From Paguma larvata (Eukaryota > Chordata > Mammalia > Carnivora > Viverridae): DNA of 64,000 nt. Position 1 is the stretch's first letter, and each line of letters begins with the position of its first letter. The stretch is from positions 10,682,001-10,746,000 of the forward strand of contig CM057843.1 of the NCBI GenBank assembly GCA_030068075.1, written 5' to 3'. The notes under the pieces are model-generated. The model searched no databases. It worked only from the letters and a program-made list of their open reading frames with translations, and was not told where the DNA came from. Made by a program: the position numbers and the translations under genes. Positions 11,885-23,470 of this stretch are shown here, in pieces.

Positions 11885-12290
11885 CTGCTTTAACAAAACG
11901 CCACAAACGTGGTGGCTTAAAATGCCAGAAATGTATTCTTTCGCAGTTCTGAGGCCAGGAGTCTGCCATCAGGGTGTGACTGTGCTCCCTCCAGAGGCAC
12001 TGGGGGAGGAGAATCCGTGCTTGCTTCTTCCAGCTTCTGGTAGTTCCACGTGTTCCTTTGGCCTGGGGCTACACAACTCCACTCTGTCTTCACTGCCTTC
12101 TCTTCTCCCTGGGTGTCTCTGCTCTGTGAGTCTTTTAGGGGGACACTCATCATTGGATTTGGTAATCCAGGGTGCTTTCATCTTGAGGTCCTTAAGTTAA
12201 TTACTTCTGCAAAGGCTGGGTTTTTCCAAATAAGGTGACATTCGCAGGTTCCTGGATGTGACATGTTTTGGGGGGCTCCCATTTAACCCG
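11885..12290 (+). repeat. Ancient dispersed repeat, copy 1 of 2
   Basis: CTGCTTTAACAAAACGCCAC, GTGGTGGCTTAAAATGCCAG, CAGTTCTGAGGCCAGGAGTC and AAATAAGGTGACATTCGCAG. The same landmarks recur at 15165-15585. The family is common in mammals but I cannot name it. Confidence 0.6.
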
Positions 12291-12598
12291 CTCTGGGTCA
12301 CGGGTGCCCACTCCTGCAGCTCCTGATGGGAGCTTAGTGAGGCCTGGAAGCTCTGCCAGCACCTGCTCACCCCTGTGTAGGTGGATGTCATTCAAGTGTG
12401 ATTGGAGGGATGTGTGTGTACCGGGCCGGGTGTTACAGGGGCGGGGCCAGGAGAGACTGGCTCAGTGCAGTTCCAGCTCCGTCCTGAGGGGACGCTGTGT
12501 GTTCTTCCCATCCTTGCCGCCATAGGGCCTGGTATGTTAGGGGTCCACGGTAGATGATTTATAAACACTTAGTGGTCAGTGCTTAATAAATATTCATA

Positions 12599-12810
12599 AC
12601 AGGGGCACCTGGGTGGCTCAGTCGGTTGAGTGTCCGACTTCGGCTCAGGTCATGATCTCATGGTCGGTGGGTTCAACCCCATGTCAGGCTCTGTGCTGAC
12701 AGCTCAGAGCCTGGAGGCTGCTTGTGCTTCAGATTCTCTCTCTCTGCCCCTCCCCCGCTCATGCTCTGTCCCTCTCTCTCAAGAATAAATAAACATTTAA
12801 AAATATTTAA
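12599..12810 (+). mobile_element. CanSINE, sense
   Basis: Full-length element starting AGGGGCACCTGGGTGGCTC, with internal AGGTCATGATCTCATGG, a CT-rich body and an A-rich tail AATAAATAAACATTTAAAA. Target duplication AAATATTCATA at 12588-12598 and 12811-12821. The tRNA-like head retains box A- and box B-like promoter sequence (GGTTCAACCCC). Confidence 0.93.
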
Positions 12811-12949
12811 AAATATTCATACCATAGTTATTAGTCTTCATGGACCGATCCAGCCTTGAGAATGTGGCCTTGAACAGAAAAGCCCAATATTTTCTTGGAG
12901 GAGAATTTTCATAAGACCGTTTTGCAAGTAAAGAACCCAACAGAAACCA

Positions 12950-13170
12950 AACTAGTTTGAATACAATGATACATGCCTCTTGTAAAAAATTGAGCAATTG
13001 TAAAATACAAAGAAAGTAGGAAAAAAGTCCTAATAATAATCCTACCATCCAGACATGTTCCTTCCTACCGTTTGCTAAGCGTACAGACATCTTGGCATCG
13101 TACACGCAGATAGAGGCATAAATACACGGGGTCTCATCGTTTGTGCTCCTTCGTAATAAAAAGAGTTAAA
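12950..13170 (-). mobile_element. Old LINE 3'-end-like relic
   Basis: Blocks such as TTGTAAAATACAAAGAAAGT and AATCCTACCATCCAGACATG resemble old L1 3' UTR sequence. Divergence is high and both boundaries and strand are tentative. Confidence 0.4.
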
Positions 13171-13739
13171 TTCGATTTTACTTGTATTTAACCAGTGAGG
13201 GGAAAAAAACTCAAGCAGCTCAGAAGGAATTGCTGAAGTTTAGGTAAATATTTCTTCTCTGTAAGAGATACTAATTTCTAGAAAAGTTCTCTAAAGATGA
13301 GGTAAAAGAGTAACACAGACAAACAATAACAAATCTTTGAGAGTGGAGATATTATTACTATTTTGCTAAATTATTTCAACTTTATAATATAGTGGTTGGC
13401 TCCTTGGAGGGGAGGAGGTGCCTCAAGTCCATGAACTCAGGTCCCTCAGCGGGCATGACACACTCCTTTGGATGGGAGCAGCCCTGCTCTTAGCAGGAGG
13501 CTGGGCTGGCAGGGTCTCTGTGGAGGGAGCCTCTGGAGCCCCCCCCCCCCACTTAGTTACATGTGGAAGTGGAGCCCATTGGGGGAGTGAATTGGGTTTG
13601 TTAGCAAAGGATGCGGGCTGAGCTGATTTGATTTGGCAGCAGGATAGAGAAGTTTCTGAAATGTCAGATGTTAATATGATGGCTGGTTGGCTCTAAATGG
13701 AAAGCCAGGAGTGAGGGGTGGATGGCTGGTGGCGTCATG

Positions 13740-13880
13740 TGCGAGGTAGGAGAGGAAAAGGGGGACTGGGGAGAAGGGAAAGAGGGAGTGGGGAGGGGAG
13801 AAGATGTGAGGAGAGGGTGGAGGGCGAGAAGGTGGGAGAAGGAGTGGAAGGGGATGGGAGAGGTGAGGTGGGGGGGCTGG
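13740..13880. repeat. Polypurine (G/A) tract, about 140 bp
   Basis: The + strand is almost entirely G and A with a few T and C, made of GGAGAAGG and GGGAGTGG-like units. Not a simple repeat, but strongly strand-asymmetric. Confidence 0.8.
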
Positions 13881-15164
13881 TTGGCTTGGCCCCAGTTAGT
13901 CCTCACACTGGCTTCCTTTGGCCAACATGACGTTGAAAGATTCCTTTCAGTCTTATTGGAAGGGATGTGCTCTCTCTTAGCATTTTCCTCATATCCTCCC
14001 CAGCTCCTGAAAGCGGCTGGGTTTAAGTAAGACCTCTGCTAGATGTCCGTCTGCTTTTTCTAGAGCTTTCCCTTCTCAGGGGCTAGGCCTGGTGGGTGGC
14101 TTGGGCTCAGAGGAGACCCGAATTGCATCTCACCCCAGAGTTCATTTGGGATCAGGATGATTCTGAGAACCCAGCTGGATCCCCAGCGTTTCCTGGCCTC
14201 CCCCCAACCTTCCCCTTGGATGTCCAGACAGAGTTTGGGACGGCATTTGAGTGTCCTTTTGGGGCGGTCATTCTGTGGTCAGGAGAGTCAGGCCATGTGA
14301 AACAGGGGGCAGGAGCTGTGGATTATTTATCTCGGTCTCCTCATACTTGGCGACCTTTTGTTCAGCTCGGAAGATATGATCTCTACACTTTGAGAGTACA
14401 ATGGCTGCAAGAAGGCAAAAGCCCCAGAAACTACCTCTGGGAGTGACCCAAGATGGGACATGACCTCCATGAAAGGGTCCAGTGGTCTCTGCTTGGGTGC
14501 GAAGACAAGGGCAGCCTGGGTAAGCTCACGGAGTCAGGAAATCCTTCATGATGCTCTCTTTGTCACCGCCCCATGAGGGGATGGATCCTGGGGTCTGGGA
14601 GTCCCCCAGAGAATCCTTCAAACACCAGAATAGCGAAGCAGAAAGTAGCTTAGGAACACGTCCGATTTGGGGAGCAGGAAGGTGGGTCTTTCAGCGCTGG
14701 AAGGGTCTAGTAAGTGTCATGGTCGAGCTTGGTTACCCAGAGAGCAAGGCTGATGCTGGGACCCAGAGCCCAAGGCCCCCGAGGTTAGTGCTGGAGCAGA
14801 GGTGGAGCCAGGAGGCCCAGGCATCCCGGCTCATCACACCAGCCTGAGCTGCCGTGGACAGGCAGGGCCCCAAGGCTTCTTTGCATGGCTTGCTTCTCTG
14901 CCACCCGCTTGGGCAGCCTTTCTTCTTGCTGCATGAGTCCTACGCCCAGTGGCGGTCAGGAGCCCACACCTGGCTTCTTGAAGGTCGGCAAAGAGCTTCA
15001 AGGAAGATATCAAAATATCAAAATAACAGTTCACCCCAGGCTGCGAATCTGTGCCACAGAGCATTTCAGTCTTGAGGAGCGAGGAGAGGTTGTCCAGCGA
15101 GAGGCATGGTGCTCCTCCCGTCCGTAAAATCTTATTAGACGGTTCCTATCAAGAGGTTGGTACT

Positions 15165-15585
15165 AGCTTCTTATGGCTGCTGAAACCAATGACCACAAAC
15201 TTAGTGGCTTAAGATAACACAGATTTCTCGGCAGAGTTTTGGAGGTGAGAAGTCCGAGTTGGGTCTCACTGAGCGAAAATCAAGGTGTTGCCAGGGCGCC
15301 AATGTTCCATTCAGAGCAGCAACACTGGGCCAAGTCCTTCTCACATTGCCATCTCTCTGCTTCTCCCCCTCTGGCCTGTTGATTGTAAGGACTCTTGATT
15401 ACATGGGGCACACCTATATAATCTAGGATCCTCTTCACGTCTCAGAGCTGGTTTAGCAACCCGAATTCCACCCGCAACCTAATTCTCCTTTGCGGACACG
15501 TAACAAAACATCTTCACAGGTTCTGAGGATTGGGACAAGAGCATCTTTTGGAGCGGGTTGTTATTCAGCCTATGGCAAGGTCAGG
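15165..15585 (+). repeat. Ancient dispersed repeat, copy 2 of 2
   Basis: TTATGGCTGCTGAAACCAAT, CACAAACTTAGTGGCTTAAG, TTTTGGAGGTGAGAAGTCCG and TTCTGAGGATTGGGACAAGA align with 11885-12290, with separate substitutions. Confidence 0.6.
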
Positions 15586-16130
15586 CCACCTCCACGGTTC
15601 AGTGGGAGACACTGGGCTTTGTTAGACTTGAGTTTCTCGTCTATAAGATGGAGGATTTTTACCCACTTCCTAAGGAAATCCTAGAAGCCCAGCACCCAGT
15701 AGGTCTTCCTCTTACGGGCTTCCATGGTTCCCGGTGGCTGATTGTCTATCTGCCCGATTTCATTGCTTAGTGAGCCGTGACCAATTATATGAGTTCAGCT
15801 GTCGCTCCCCAAGCTTGGGGTTTGAAGGGTAGGCATGTTGTGTGTCCCTAAGCTTTTCCACAGAGAAAAGGCCACACAACACTCATACTGTCGAGAGCTG
15901 AGGTGTGACCTCAATTCTGTGACCTCACATCAGCAATTTGCTGATTCTCCCATCCAGGTGGAGATACTACCCTGCCTTGAGGGCAAAAAAGTGACATATG
16001 CGAGCCTCACTCAGCCCTGATTTGGAGTCATCCAATCTTTTCTTGAAAGGCGGTGCCGTTGCCTGCCTCTTACCACACACTGTCCCCTTCTTCCCATTTA
16101 GTCTACTTCTTCTCCTCAGCGTGGTCTGCT

Positions 16131-16161
16131 GGGGGCCTGGGGGCCTGGGGCCTGGGGGCCT
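16131..16161. repeat. (GGGGGCCT)n minisatellite
   Basis: Four G4-5 runs separated by CCT: GGGGGCCTGGGGGCCTGGGG then CCTGGGGGCCT. Confidence 0.92.
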
Positions 16162-16829
16162 GGAATCATCTGGGGGTGAGGGAGGCAAGGTGTGGGAGCA
16201 GAGACAGGAGCTTCATTATGCCGAGCCTGGCTGCACTTAGATAACCCTCCCCAGGTGACCTGCCTGGCGCGGAAAGTCCCCCTCACGGTCCCCCAGGTCA
16301 GATAGTGTTGCCTGGCTACGGGGCGGCCAGCAAAGCCCTGGCAGGAAGAGTAAACAGGCACACATGTTTAAAACTCAATATCACAGGGCGTGCAAACACT
16401 CCGGCAGGGCCTTCCAGCTCACTGATAATCTCTAAATCTCCTTGATGCACGAGCGTGGGGGTGCCCCGCACCAAGACCCAGATGGTCTCTTCTGGGAATT
16501 GCCTATCAACTGTCCTAAGGGACAGGGAGGGGCCCAGGGACTTACGGCCTCAGCCCCAGGAGGACTGTCCCCCTGGTCACCTGGGCGAGACTCTTGAGAG
16601 ACCCTGGGGCTGACCCCGACTCAGCTGGATGGGGCCTCGAGGGCAGGGGCTGGTCGCCCGGCCCAGTTCAGGGCCCCGGGGCTGTGCATCCAGATTGTGC
16701 CTTGGACTGCACAGAGAGCTCTGTGGTGGGCACGGGCTAGATCAGCCAAAGCGGAAGGAGGGAGATCAGCTTGGGGGCTGCCGCTGTAGTCTGGGCAAAC
16801 GGTTGGAGGGGGCTTGGGACTGGGGAGTG

Positions 16830-17225
16830 GGTTGGTGGTGGAGATGAGGAGAAATGGATGGATTTGACTTATATCGAAGAGGTGGAGCCAACAGGCTGTG
16901 TCGTTGGGCTGGACAGGGGCGGAAGCTAGACGCCTGGTTGTTTTAGATGGGACTTGAGCGATGGGTGTTCTGGTCCCATTTTTTTTGAGATGGAAGGGCT
17001 TGGAAAGGTTCTGGGGGGAAGATCAAGGGCTCGGTTTTGGAGGCGCTGTGTTTGGGTCTTCACGAGACAGCGAAGTGGGGGAACGAATATGCATTTGGAA
17101 ACGCTAAGTTAGAAGCAGGAGCGATGCTGAGAGATGATGATAAGGGCCCAAGTTCTTGGATTTGGCAACATGGAGGTCATTGGTGACCTCGGAAAGAGCG
17201 GTTTCAGGGGAGCTCTGGGGCCAGA
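16830..17225. repeat. Ancient dispersed repeat, same group
   Basis: GAGGAGAAATGGATGGATTT and TTTGGCAACATGGAGGTCAT are typical of the same widespread family. Confidence 0.45.
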
Positions 17226-17229
17226 CCGG

Positions 17230-18160
17230 TTAGCCATGGAGGAAGGAAGACCGTGTCACGTAAGGTGCACAGGATTCCACGGAGCGGACCAGATCGGCCA
17301 AGCATAGCTGGAGCTGGAGGCGGGGTCTCTTATGCATGGCCACGCTATCCCGGCAGCTAAGGCCCAGGGCTGCCCTGCCCTGCGAGGGCGGTGGGCTCCT
17401 TTTGCACCCCAGGCACACTGTTTCCCGAGGCGGAACAAACCCGGGCTGCCTGGTGGTGCCATGACAGGTCGTACGGGTGAGCGAAGCCTACCGCCCCAAG
17501 CCTTGTGGCCAAAAGGAATTCCCTATTTGGTGAAAGCGGGGCTGTGCCTTGGGGCCAGGGCGTATCACCTGCCCGCTGGGGACCTGAAAAGGTCCTGGAC
17601 GTGTGGTTGAGTCTGTAAAAGGCCAGCGCTCTCTTTAGCTAGATCTTTGGCCTCGCCTGTCTCCACTTCATCCGTCCAGTCACAGGGAGTGACTTGGAGC
17701 CCGGCTGTGGGTCTGGACTCTCCATGTGGCTCATCAGGCCCCCTTGTGGCCAGCGCCATCAACACCAGCCAGTAGCCTGGGGCTGGGGCTATGGGGGACC
17801 AGGGAGCAGTGATGAGCCACCGGCTGCTAAGTCAGCTGGGCAGACCCAGAGTGCCAGGCTGCCAGGAGCTCCGGCCCCATCACTGCGTCCACTGCCCGCG
17901 TCCCCACTCGGGTGCTCCTGGAGACATCCTCAGGGAGACCAGGCCTCAGCGGGGACGGCGGCAGCCTCCTCAGTCAGAAGGGGCACGTCTGCCGGGTCCC
18001 ACGTTCCCTGCGTGGCACGCTCAGCTGTGTCAGTGCTGCCCTGCGCACGGCCTCAGTGTGAGGTCTGGAAGGTGGCCCCAGCCCTCTCAGCCGGGCGCCC
18101 GCACTGCTTCCAATGTATCGGCTGGATACACAGATCTTTTGGTAGAAAAGAAATTGGATT
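17230..18160. other. GC-rich intronic stretch without recognised repeats
   Basis: Moderate CpG content, no repeat landmarks and several overlapping chance frames on both strands. No splice-bounded exon with family resemblance. It may be regulatory, but nothing specific is visible. Confidence 0.4.
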
Positions 18161-19789
18161 GTGAGAAAAAGGCTGAGGCCTTCGACTTGGTCCTCCTTTA
18201 CTCCGTGTACTTCCTTTGTTGTCTGCTTTTGAGGAGGGGACCGCGGGGCAGGCAAATTAGAAACGGCAACAGATACGACTGTTTATTGCAGGAGGGCGTG
18301 TGCAGCTGGCTCATGGTCCTCACCTCGGGGGCCCACAAACCCCAGAAAACCAGGCGTGTGTGTTTGCATGAGTGACTGTTTATCGTGCGTGTGTTGGGGG
18401 GTGGGTGTGCGGTGGATGTGAACATTTGGGTTCTTCCTTGTAGTCCCTTTGTTTGGGGTGTCTGTTTGGGGGTGGTGCTGTAGGACCCCGTGCGGGCGTG
18501 GTGTATCTGTGGCCCGCTGCCGCCCCCCAGCCAGGACAGCTGGGCCCGAGGTGGGCAGCCCAACGGCCCTGCCCCGATCTTCCGAGGGCCTGCATCTGCC
18601 CCAGCACCCTTTCATCAGCCCCAGCTGGCAAAGGCAGGCGGGGCAATCGTGTAACTTGACATATGGTTTATGGGAAAGAGCTGTGCAGTGTCACCGTCCC
18701 CACGCGGTTGTGTGTGTATAATTAGGCTGTTGGCGCTCTGGGCCTGTTAGAGTCGCTCGGGACCGAAGCATTTATTTAGGTAATCGTTAATTGGAAGATG
18801 GGGAAGGGGAAGAACATGCAGTTTGCAGATGTCCCTTTCCTGCAGGTTGGCCTGAAACGAAACCCCCAGCAAGGGGGGGAGGCTGGAGCCCCCCAGCCTT
18901 CCTTCTGTGTGGGGGAGGAGACAGTTGGGCCCTTTAGGGGCCACCAGGGCTGAGGTCGGATGAGTCAGATGGCATCTCTCAGGCACATTGAGAGCACGAG
19001 TCCCCAAAGTTACCCGTTTCCTATGACTTCTTTTCTGGTATTGCCCTTTGCTTAGCCAAGCCCAGCGGCACAAAAACACGGATTGATTTATTCAGTTTTC
19101 AGTCCAGTGCATCTGATGAGAACCTGCTCCGTGCTAGGCAAGGGACTGGTTTCAGCCAAATCCCGGGGCTCTGTTGTCCTGGATGGAGGGGAGTGGTAAC
19201 AGGAAGAGCCTGGATAATTGAAATTCTGGCTTAGATCATCTCTAAACCTCGCTCTTGCCACTTAGTAACAGTGCCGGTGTGGGCATGGCAGTGGAGGGCT
19301 TTGTTTTTCTTCTTGGTCTAATAGCAGTGGGGGTTCGGCAGGGAGCACCTTCCAGGGAGGAGGGTTCTGGGAGCAGCCAAGATCCCCTGGGGTGGCAGCT
19401 TGGCCCCAGCGGAGGGGAGTGCGGCCCCCGTATACTCTGAATGAACGTGGAAACTAAGGCGCAGAGCTAGGAGAGGCCTGTGGAGAAGGCTGGTCGGTGT
19501 GTGGCGTGTGTTGTGGTAGATGGGGCCTCTTACTTCAGAAATGGCGTGAAGCTGGTGTCCTTCCACTCGGTCTTGCCCGAAGCTTCAGGGTGAGTTGGGG
19601 AGCGAGACGAGGAGGAATCTTTAGTTTGGAGATGGGTGAACTGAGCTCTGGTCACAGCCTAGAGACTGACGGGATGAGGACGCCCTCCCTGGTGGTAGCC
19701 GGGTGTGTTCATGGTTCCCGCATGAACTGCCGGGAGGGCAGGGACCCTCCCACGGGAAAGCTCCTGAGATACGGGAAGGGGAGCAGGGC

Positions 19790-20180
19790 TGGCCGGGGAG
19801 GCTGCAGGTCCCGCGTCCGGGCTGGGCTGGCTTCTCTCCGAGTGGGCGAGCCCAGTGGCAGCTTGTGCAGCCGCTCTTCTCTCGCAGGCACAGGTCAAGG
19901 CCTGGACCGGGGGCGGCCACTAGCTGGCACCAGTGTTAGGAGTGCCTGGTTCTTAAAACTTATTCGGTGGGGGACGAGGGGGAGAGGCAGCGTCCCGCTG
20001 TCCTCGCTGCAGACCCAGAGTCCAGGTGTGCCGGTCAGCGCGGCTGCGGTTCCTGCTCTCAGGGAGCCAGCCGGAAAGTGGGCAGGAGGCAGAGGGGGAG
20101 GGCGGGCGGGGGGATGGAAGCGAAATGGGAGACGGTGAGCTGGAAGGCGCCCTGGTTTGCGCAGGAGTCTTGCCTGGGGA
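19790..20180. promoter_or_regulatory. Borderline CpG-rich patch in the large intron
   Basis: By hand count about 26 CpG in roughly 390 bp with G+C near 66%, so observed/expected is about 0.6. No dispersed repeat is recognised. It contains an ATG with G at -3 and +4 (20114) followed 18 bp later by a consensus-like donor ACG/GTGAGC at 20134/20135. An alternative promoter is possible but unproven. Confidence 0.35.
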
Positions 20181-20929
20181 TCAAAGGCCACCAAGGAGTG
20201 ATGGACGGAGGGAGCCGTGCCTCTGACACTCAGCCAGGCACCCAGCCACCGGCGCCGATTAGGAGAGAGAAATGCCATGGAGCACGGGACGCTGCATGTC
20301 AGGGACGAGAAGGCTTGGGGGGAAGCAGAGGTTTTCTTGGAGGCCAACACTGCCCTTCGCTCCTACCCTCTCAGCCTCAGGGTTGCTGTGTTTCCTGTTC
20401 CTCAGGCTAGACAGAAGCAGAGGGCCACAGTGTGGCCACCGCCGAGACCGGAGCTAGGCTAGCCCCTCCACTTTCCTGCGCGTAAGCTTTCATGTAGGCC
20501 GCCGCCTGCCACCCCGCTCACCCTCTGCAGGCCTATAACTTGATAACCCGATTTACCCAGCTGTTTGTCCAGTCCCCCACCGGAAGGCTTGGACCTGAAG
20601 CTGAGCCCACCTTTGTTGGGAAGCCTGGAAGTTTCAGGCCACAGACTAGACCAGGTCCGGTCCAGGAGCTCTACGGCCCGGCGCCCCGAAGGCTGGCTTG
20701 GAGACCCTCCACTGTGTAGACTCCACAATTCCTTAACCAGCGCAGGCCAGGGAACAAGGGTCATGCCCTTGTTCCAAGTTGGGACATCTTAGAAGAAGGA
20801 GCCTTAGTTGTTTCCTGGAAAATGGGGCTGGATTGCCCCAAGGCAGTGCCCCTTGCGAGCCCCCACGGGGTCTCCCGGCCTCGGTCGCGAGCACTGATGG
20901 TGTCTGTCATCCGCCGTACATCCTGCTTA

Positions 20930-21150
20930 TGCTTGAGCTGGGACAGTGCTTTACAGCTGATGAAGCATTTTCTTAAATGCTTCTGGGTCTCACAACTACC
21001 CCGGAAGGGAAGAATTCTTTCCCCCACTTTATAGATGAGAAAATTGAGTTTCAGAGAGGAGCGTGTAGCAAGCACTGCCCTTAAGCCAGCTGGTAAGACA
21101 CTGACTTGAGGCTTGTGATTTCAAGTTCAGTATTCTTTCTGCTACCCCAA
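20930..21150 (-). mobile_element. MIR relic, antisense
   Basis: CAGTGCTTTACAGCTGATGA and CTTTATAGATGAGAAAATTG, then the decayed tRNA-side half. Confidence 0.7.
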
Positions 21151-21621
21151 GAAATAATTACTGAGTACAAATAATTACCGTGCAGCTTCTACTGTATTCC
21201 GTCGCTTCTGAGATACACTCCCCCCCTCCAGCCCCCCATTTAACGTCTCTGAAACCAGGCTGCATCTCACTACCAATGCATGCCAGAGTTTGTGGCTGGC
21301 GGTTTTTCGCCTTGTTAGTGATGCATGAAATAATGTGTATCTTACAATGGAGGTCATTTTTAGATTTGATGAAATCTGGTTGTGTATAGACGTAGCTTCT
21401 GCCTGCCAGGAGTTTTTAATTGAGAGCAAAGATCAGCCAGTCCTAGCCATTACGAGGAAACAGGATATGGTGTGTATCCAAATCACGTCAAGTGCCCTGG
21501 GAGTTCTGGCTGAGGGCTTTCAGAAGGGTTTTCTGGAAGGACGGGTGGGATTTGGACCCGGAGACTCCTGCTGCAGGAAGACCCGCCAGCTGATCTGAAC
21601 CCTGCCCCCAGGCCCCGTTAG

Positions 21622-21825
21622 AGTGCTGGTTCAGAACTTGGACTCCGGAGGCTGACTGTATTTGTCTCGCCGATACTGGCTGTTGACCTAGTTATCCGTT
21701 CTCTCAGCCTCAGTTTCCACACGTGTGGAGTGGGGATAATAGCAGCGCCGGGCTCCCAGGGGGTCGTGAGGATTAGAGTCCGGGACCCGGCACATATAAC
21801 GAGAGCCCAGGAAATGTCAGCCTCT
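21622..21825 (+). mobile_element. MIR relic, sense
   Basis: AGAACTTGGACTCCGGAGGC, CTCAGCCTCAGTTTCCACAC and GGTCGTGAGGATTAGAGTCC. Confidence 0.8.
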
Positions 21826-21884
21826 CCCCTCAGGAAGGCGGTCTGTAAACTTGACAGGCTCAGAGTTTCCAGAGGCTTGTTGAT

Positions 21885-22078
21885 CGGTTGCTGTCCCTGT
21901 GTGAGACACACGTACATTTGTCATCTCCTTTCGTGCTCAGAAGCACCCGGGAAGGTGGGGATCATTATTCCAATTTTACGAATGAAGAAAATGGGGCCCG
22001 AGGTCACACAGCTGGCCTGTGGCTGGGCCGAGACTTGGATGCTGGTCTGTCTGACTCCCACCCTGGTGCTCTTCTCCT
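21885..22078 (-). mobile_element. MIR relic, antisense
   Basis: ATTATTCCAATTTTACGAAT, CGAGGTCACACAGCTGGCC and GTCTGTCTGACTCCCACCC. It lies head to head with 21622-21825, an inverted MIR pair about 60 bp apart. Confidence 0.8.
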
Positions 22079-22192
22079 GGACGGCAGCTGCTGGGAAACA
22101 TTCCAGGCAGGGAAGGAAACCGTGCTGATCCAGGTGAACTTGCTACAGGCAGGATACTTTGTAATCAAATGATTACTGTTGGACCTCCTTAA

Positions 22193-22416
22193 AAAATTTT
22201 TTTTTAAATGTTTATTTATTTTGAGAGAGAGAGAGAGAGACAGAGTATGAGTGGGGGAGGGGCAGAGAGAGAGGGAGACACAGAACCCGAAGCAGGCTCC
22301 AGGCTCAGAGCTGTCAGAACAGGGCCCGATGCAGGGCTCAAACCCACAAACCGTGAGATCATGACCTGAGCCCAAGTCGGAAGCTTTAACTGACTGAGCC
22401 ACCCAGGCGCCCCGCA
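22193..22416 (-). mobile_element. CanSINE, antisense
   Basis: Full-length: T-rich tail, a (GA)n region, GCTCCAGGCTCAGAGCTGTC, and the head GACTGAGCCACCCAGGCGCC. The flanks TTGGACCTCCTTAA (22179-22192) and TTGGCCGTCCTTAA (22417-22430) match at 12 of 14 bases, a slightly decayed duplication. Confidence 0.9.
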
Positions 22417-22854
22417 TTGGCCGTCCTTAATAGTGGGTTTTCTGGTGTAGAAGGAAGAGAGGTCTCGTTTCAAAGGCACAGGAGGCTGCTATGACAGAGG
22501 AGAGATTGGTCAGACCGTAATCTTCCCTCCCCACCTCCCTGTGGTCGGCGGGCAGATTTGTCCCACCAGCATGGCTGTTTGTCTCCCTGGCCCTCGTTCC
22601 TTCTTCTGTGCTTTGCTGTCCTCAGGACTCGTTGTCTCGGCCCGTGGGCCTACCCTGCCCGCCCACTCCGGAGAGGCCACCAGGGTGTGGTGCTGTTGTT
22701 ACCACTGCTCACGACCCTGCCGGGGGCTGTGGGCCTCCTTGCCCAGAGCCTCCGTCCTGCCCTCTTCAGTTTAGCAAAGGCAGATCCCTTTCCCCACACC
22801 CTTTCCCCTTCTTCCTCGCCGTTCTCTCCACCTCATCCCCCCTTTCACCTGGAA

Positions 22855-22960
22855 CGCTTGGCTCTGTTCCTCACAGGCTGTGTGACTCTAGGCAGGTCAG
22901 TTAACCTCTCTGAGCTTCATTTCTCACCTCCTCCCCAGCGTCAAATGGGAGGTGGTGGGA
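22855..22960 (+). mobile_element. MIR fragment, sense
   Basis: GGCTGTGTGACTCTAGGCAG and GTCAGTTAACCTCTCTGAGC. Confidence 0.75.
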
Positions 22961-23234
22961 ACAAATCCTAGGCCTGGGTATTGACTCCTGCTCTACTGAC
23001 GCTGTGTGTCCTTAGGTGCGGGACTTGATTTTCTTGTATTTCTGGGGTCTTACCTGCAAAATGGAGAGAGTAACTCCTTTCTGGAAAGTCCTTCCTTTGC
23101 AGCATAGGAAGCGTGGCCCGCTCCTCTGTGCATCCATGCAGGCATTGGCTTATCCCCATGACTGCTCCTCTTTTATTGAGTTGTAATTATTTACTTAGGC
23201 GATTGTCTTAGTGACTAGATGGAAGTCTGTTCTT

Positions 23235-23470
23235 GTATCCGATTATTCACTCAGCAAGTATTTATTAAGCACCTGTGTGCCAGGTGCTGAGGTTACAGAT
23301 GAAATGGGGGGAGCAAAGGAATAACAATACAGAGCGAGAAGTGATTCCACAGGGCCAGCCTTGGGAATACCACCTGGGGGAGGGGTGGAAACCAGGAAGA
23401 CTTCCTAGAAGAGGCGATTTGCAAGCTGAGGCTTAAAGGGCAAGTAGGAGTCAACCAAACAAAGGGGAGC
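23235..23470. repeat. Ancient dispersed repeat, same group
   Basis: TATTTATTAAGCACCTGTGT and GCCAGGTGCTGAGGTTACAG are recognisable; the rest is decayed. Confidence 0.5.

Noticed and set aside
17230..18160. Alternative coding exons in a GC-rich stretch
   Set aside because: No segment combines acceptor, donor, matching phase and resemblance to a known RAP1GAP2 isoform.
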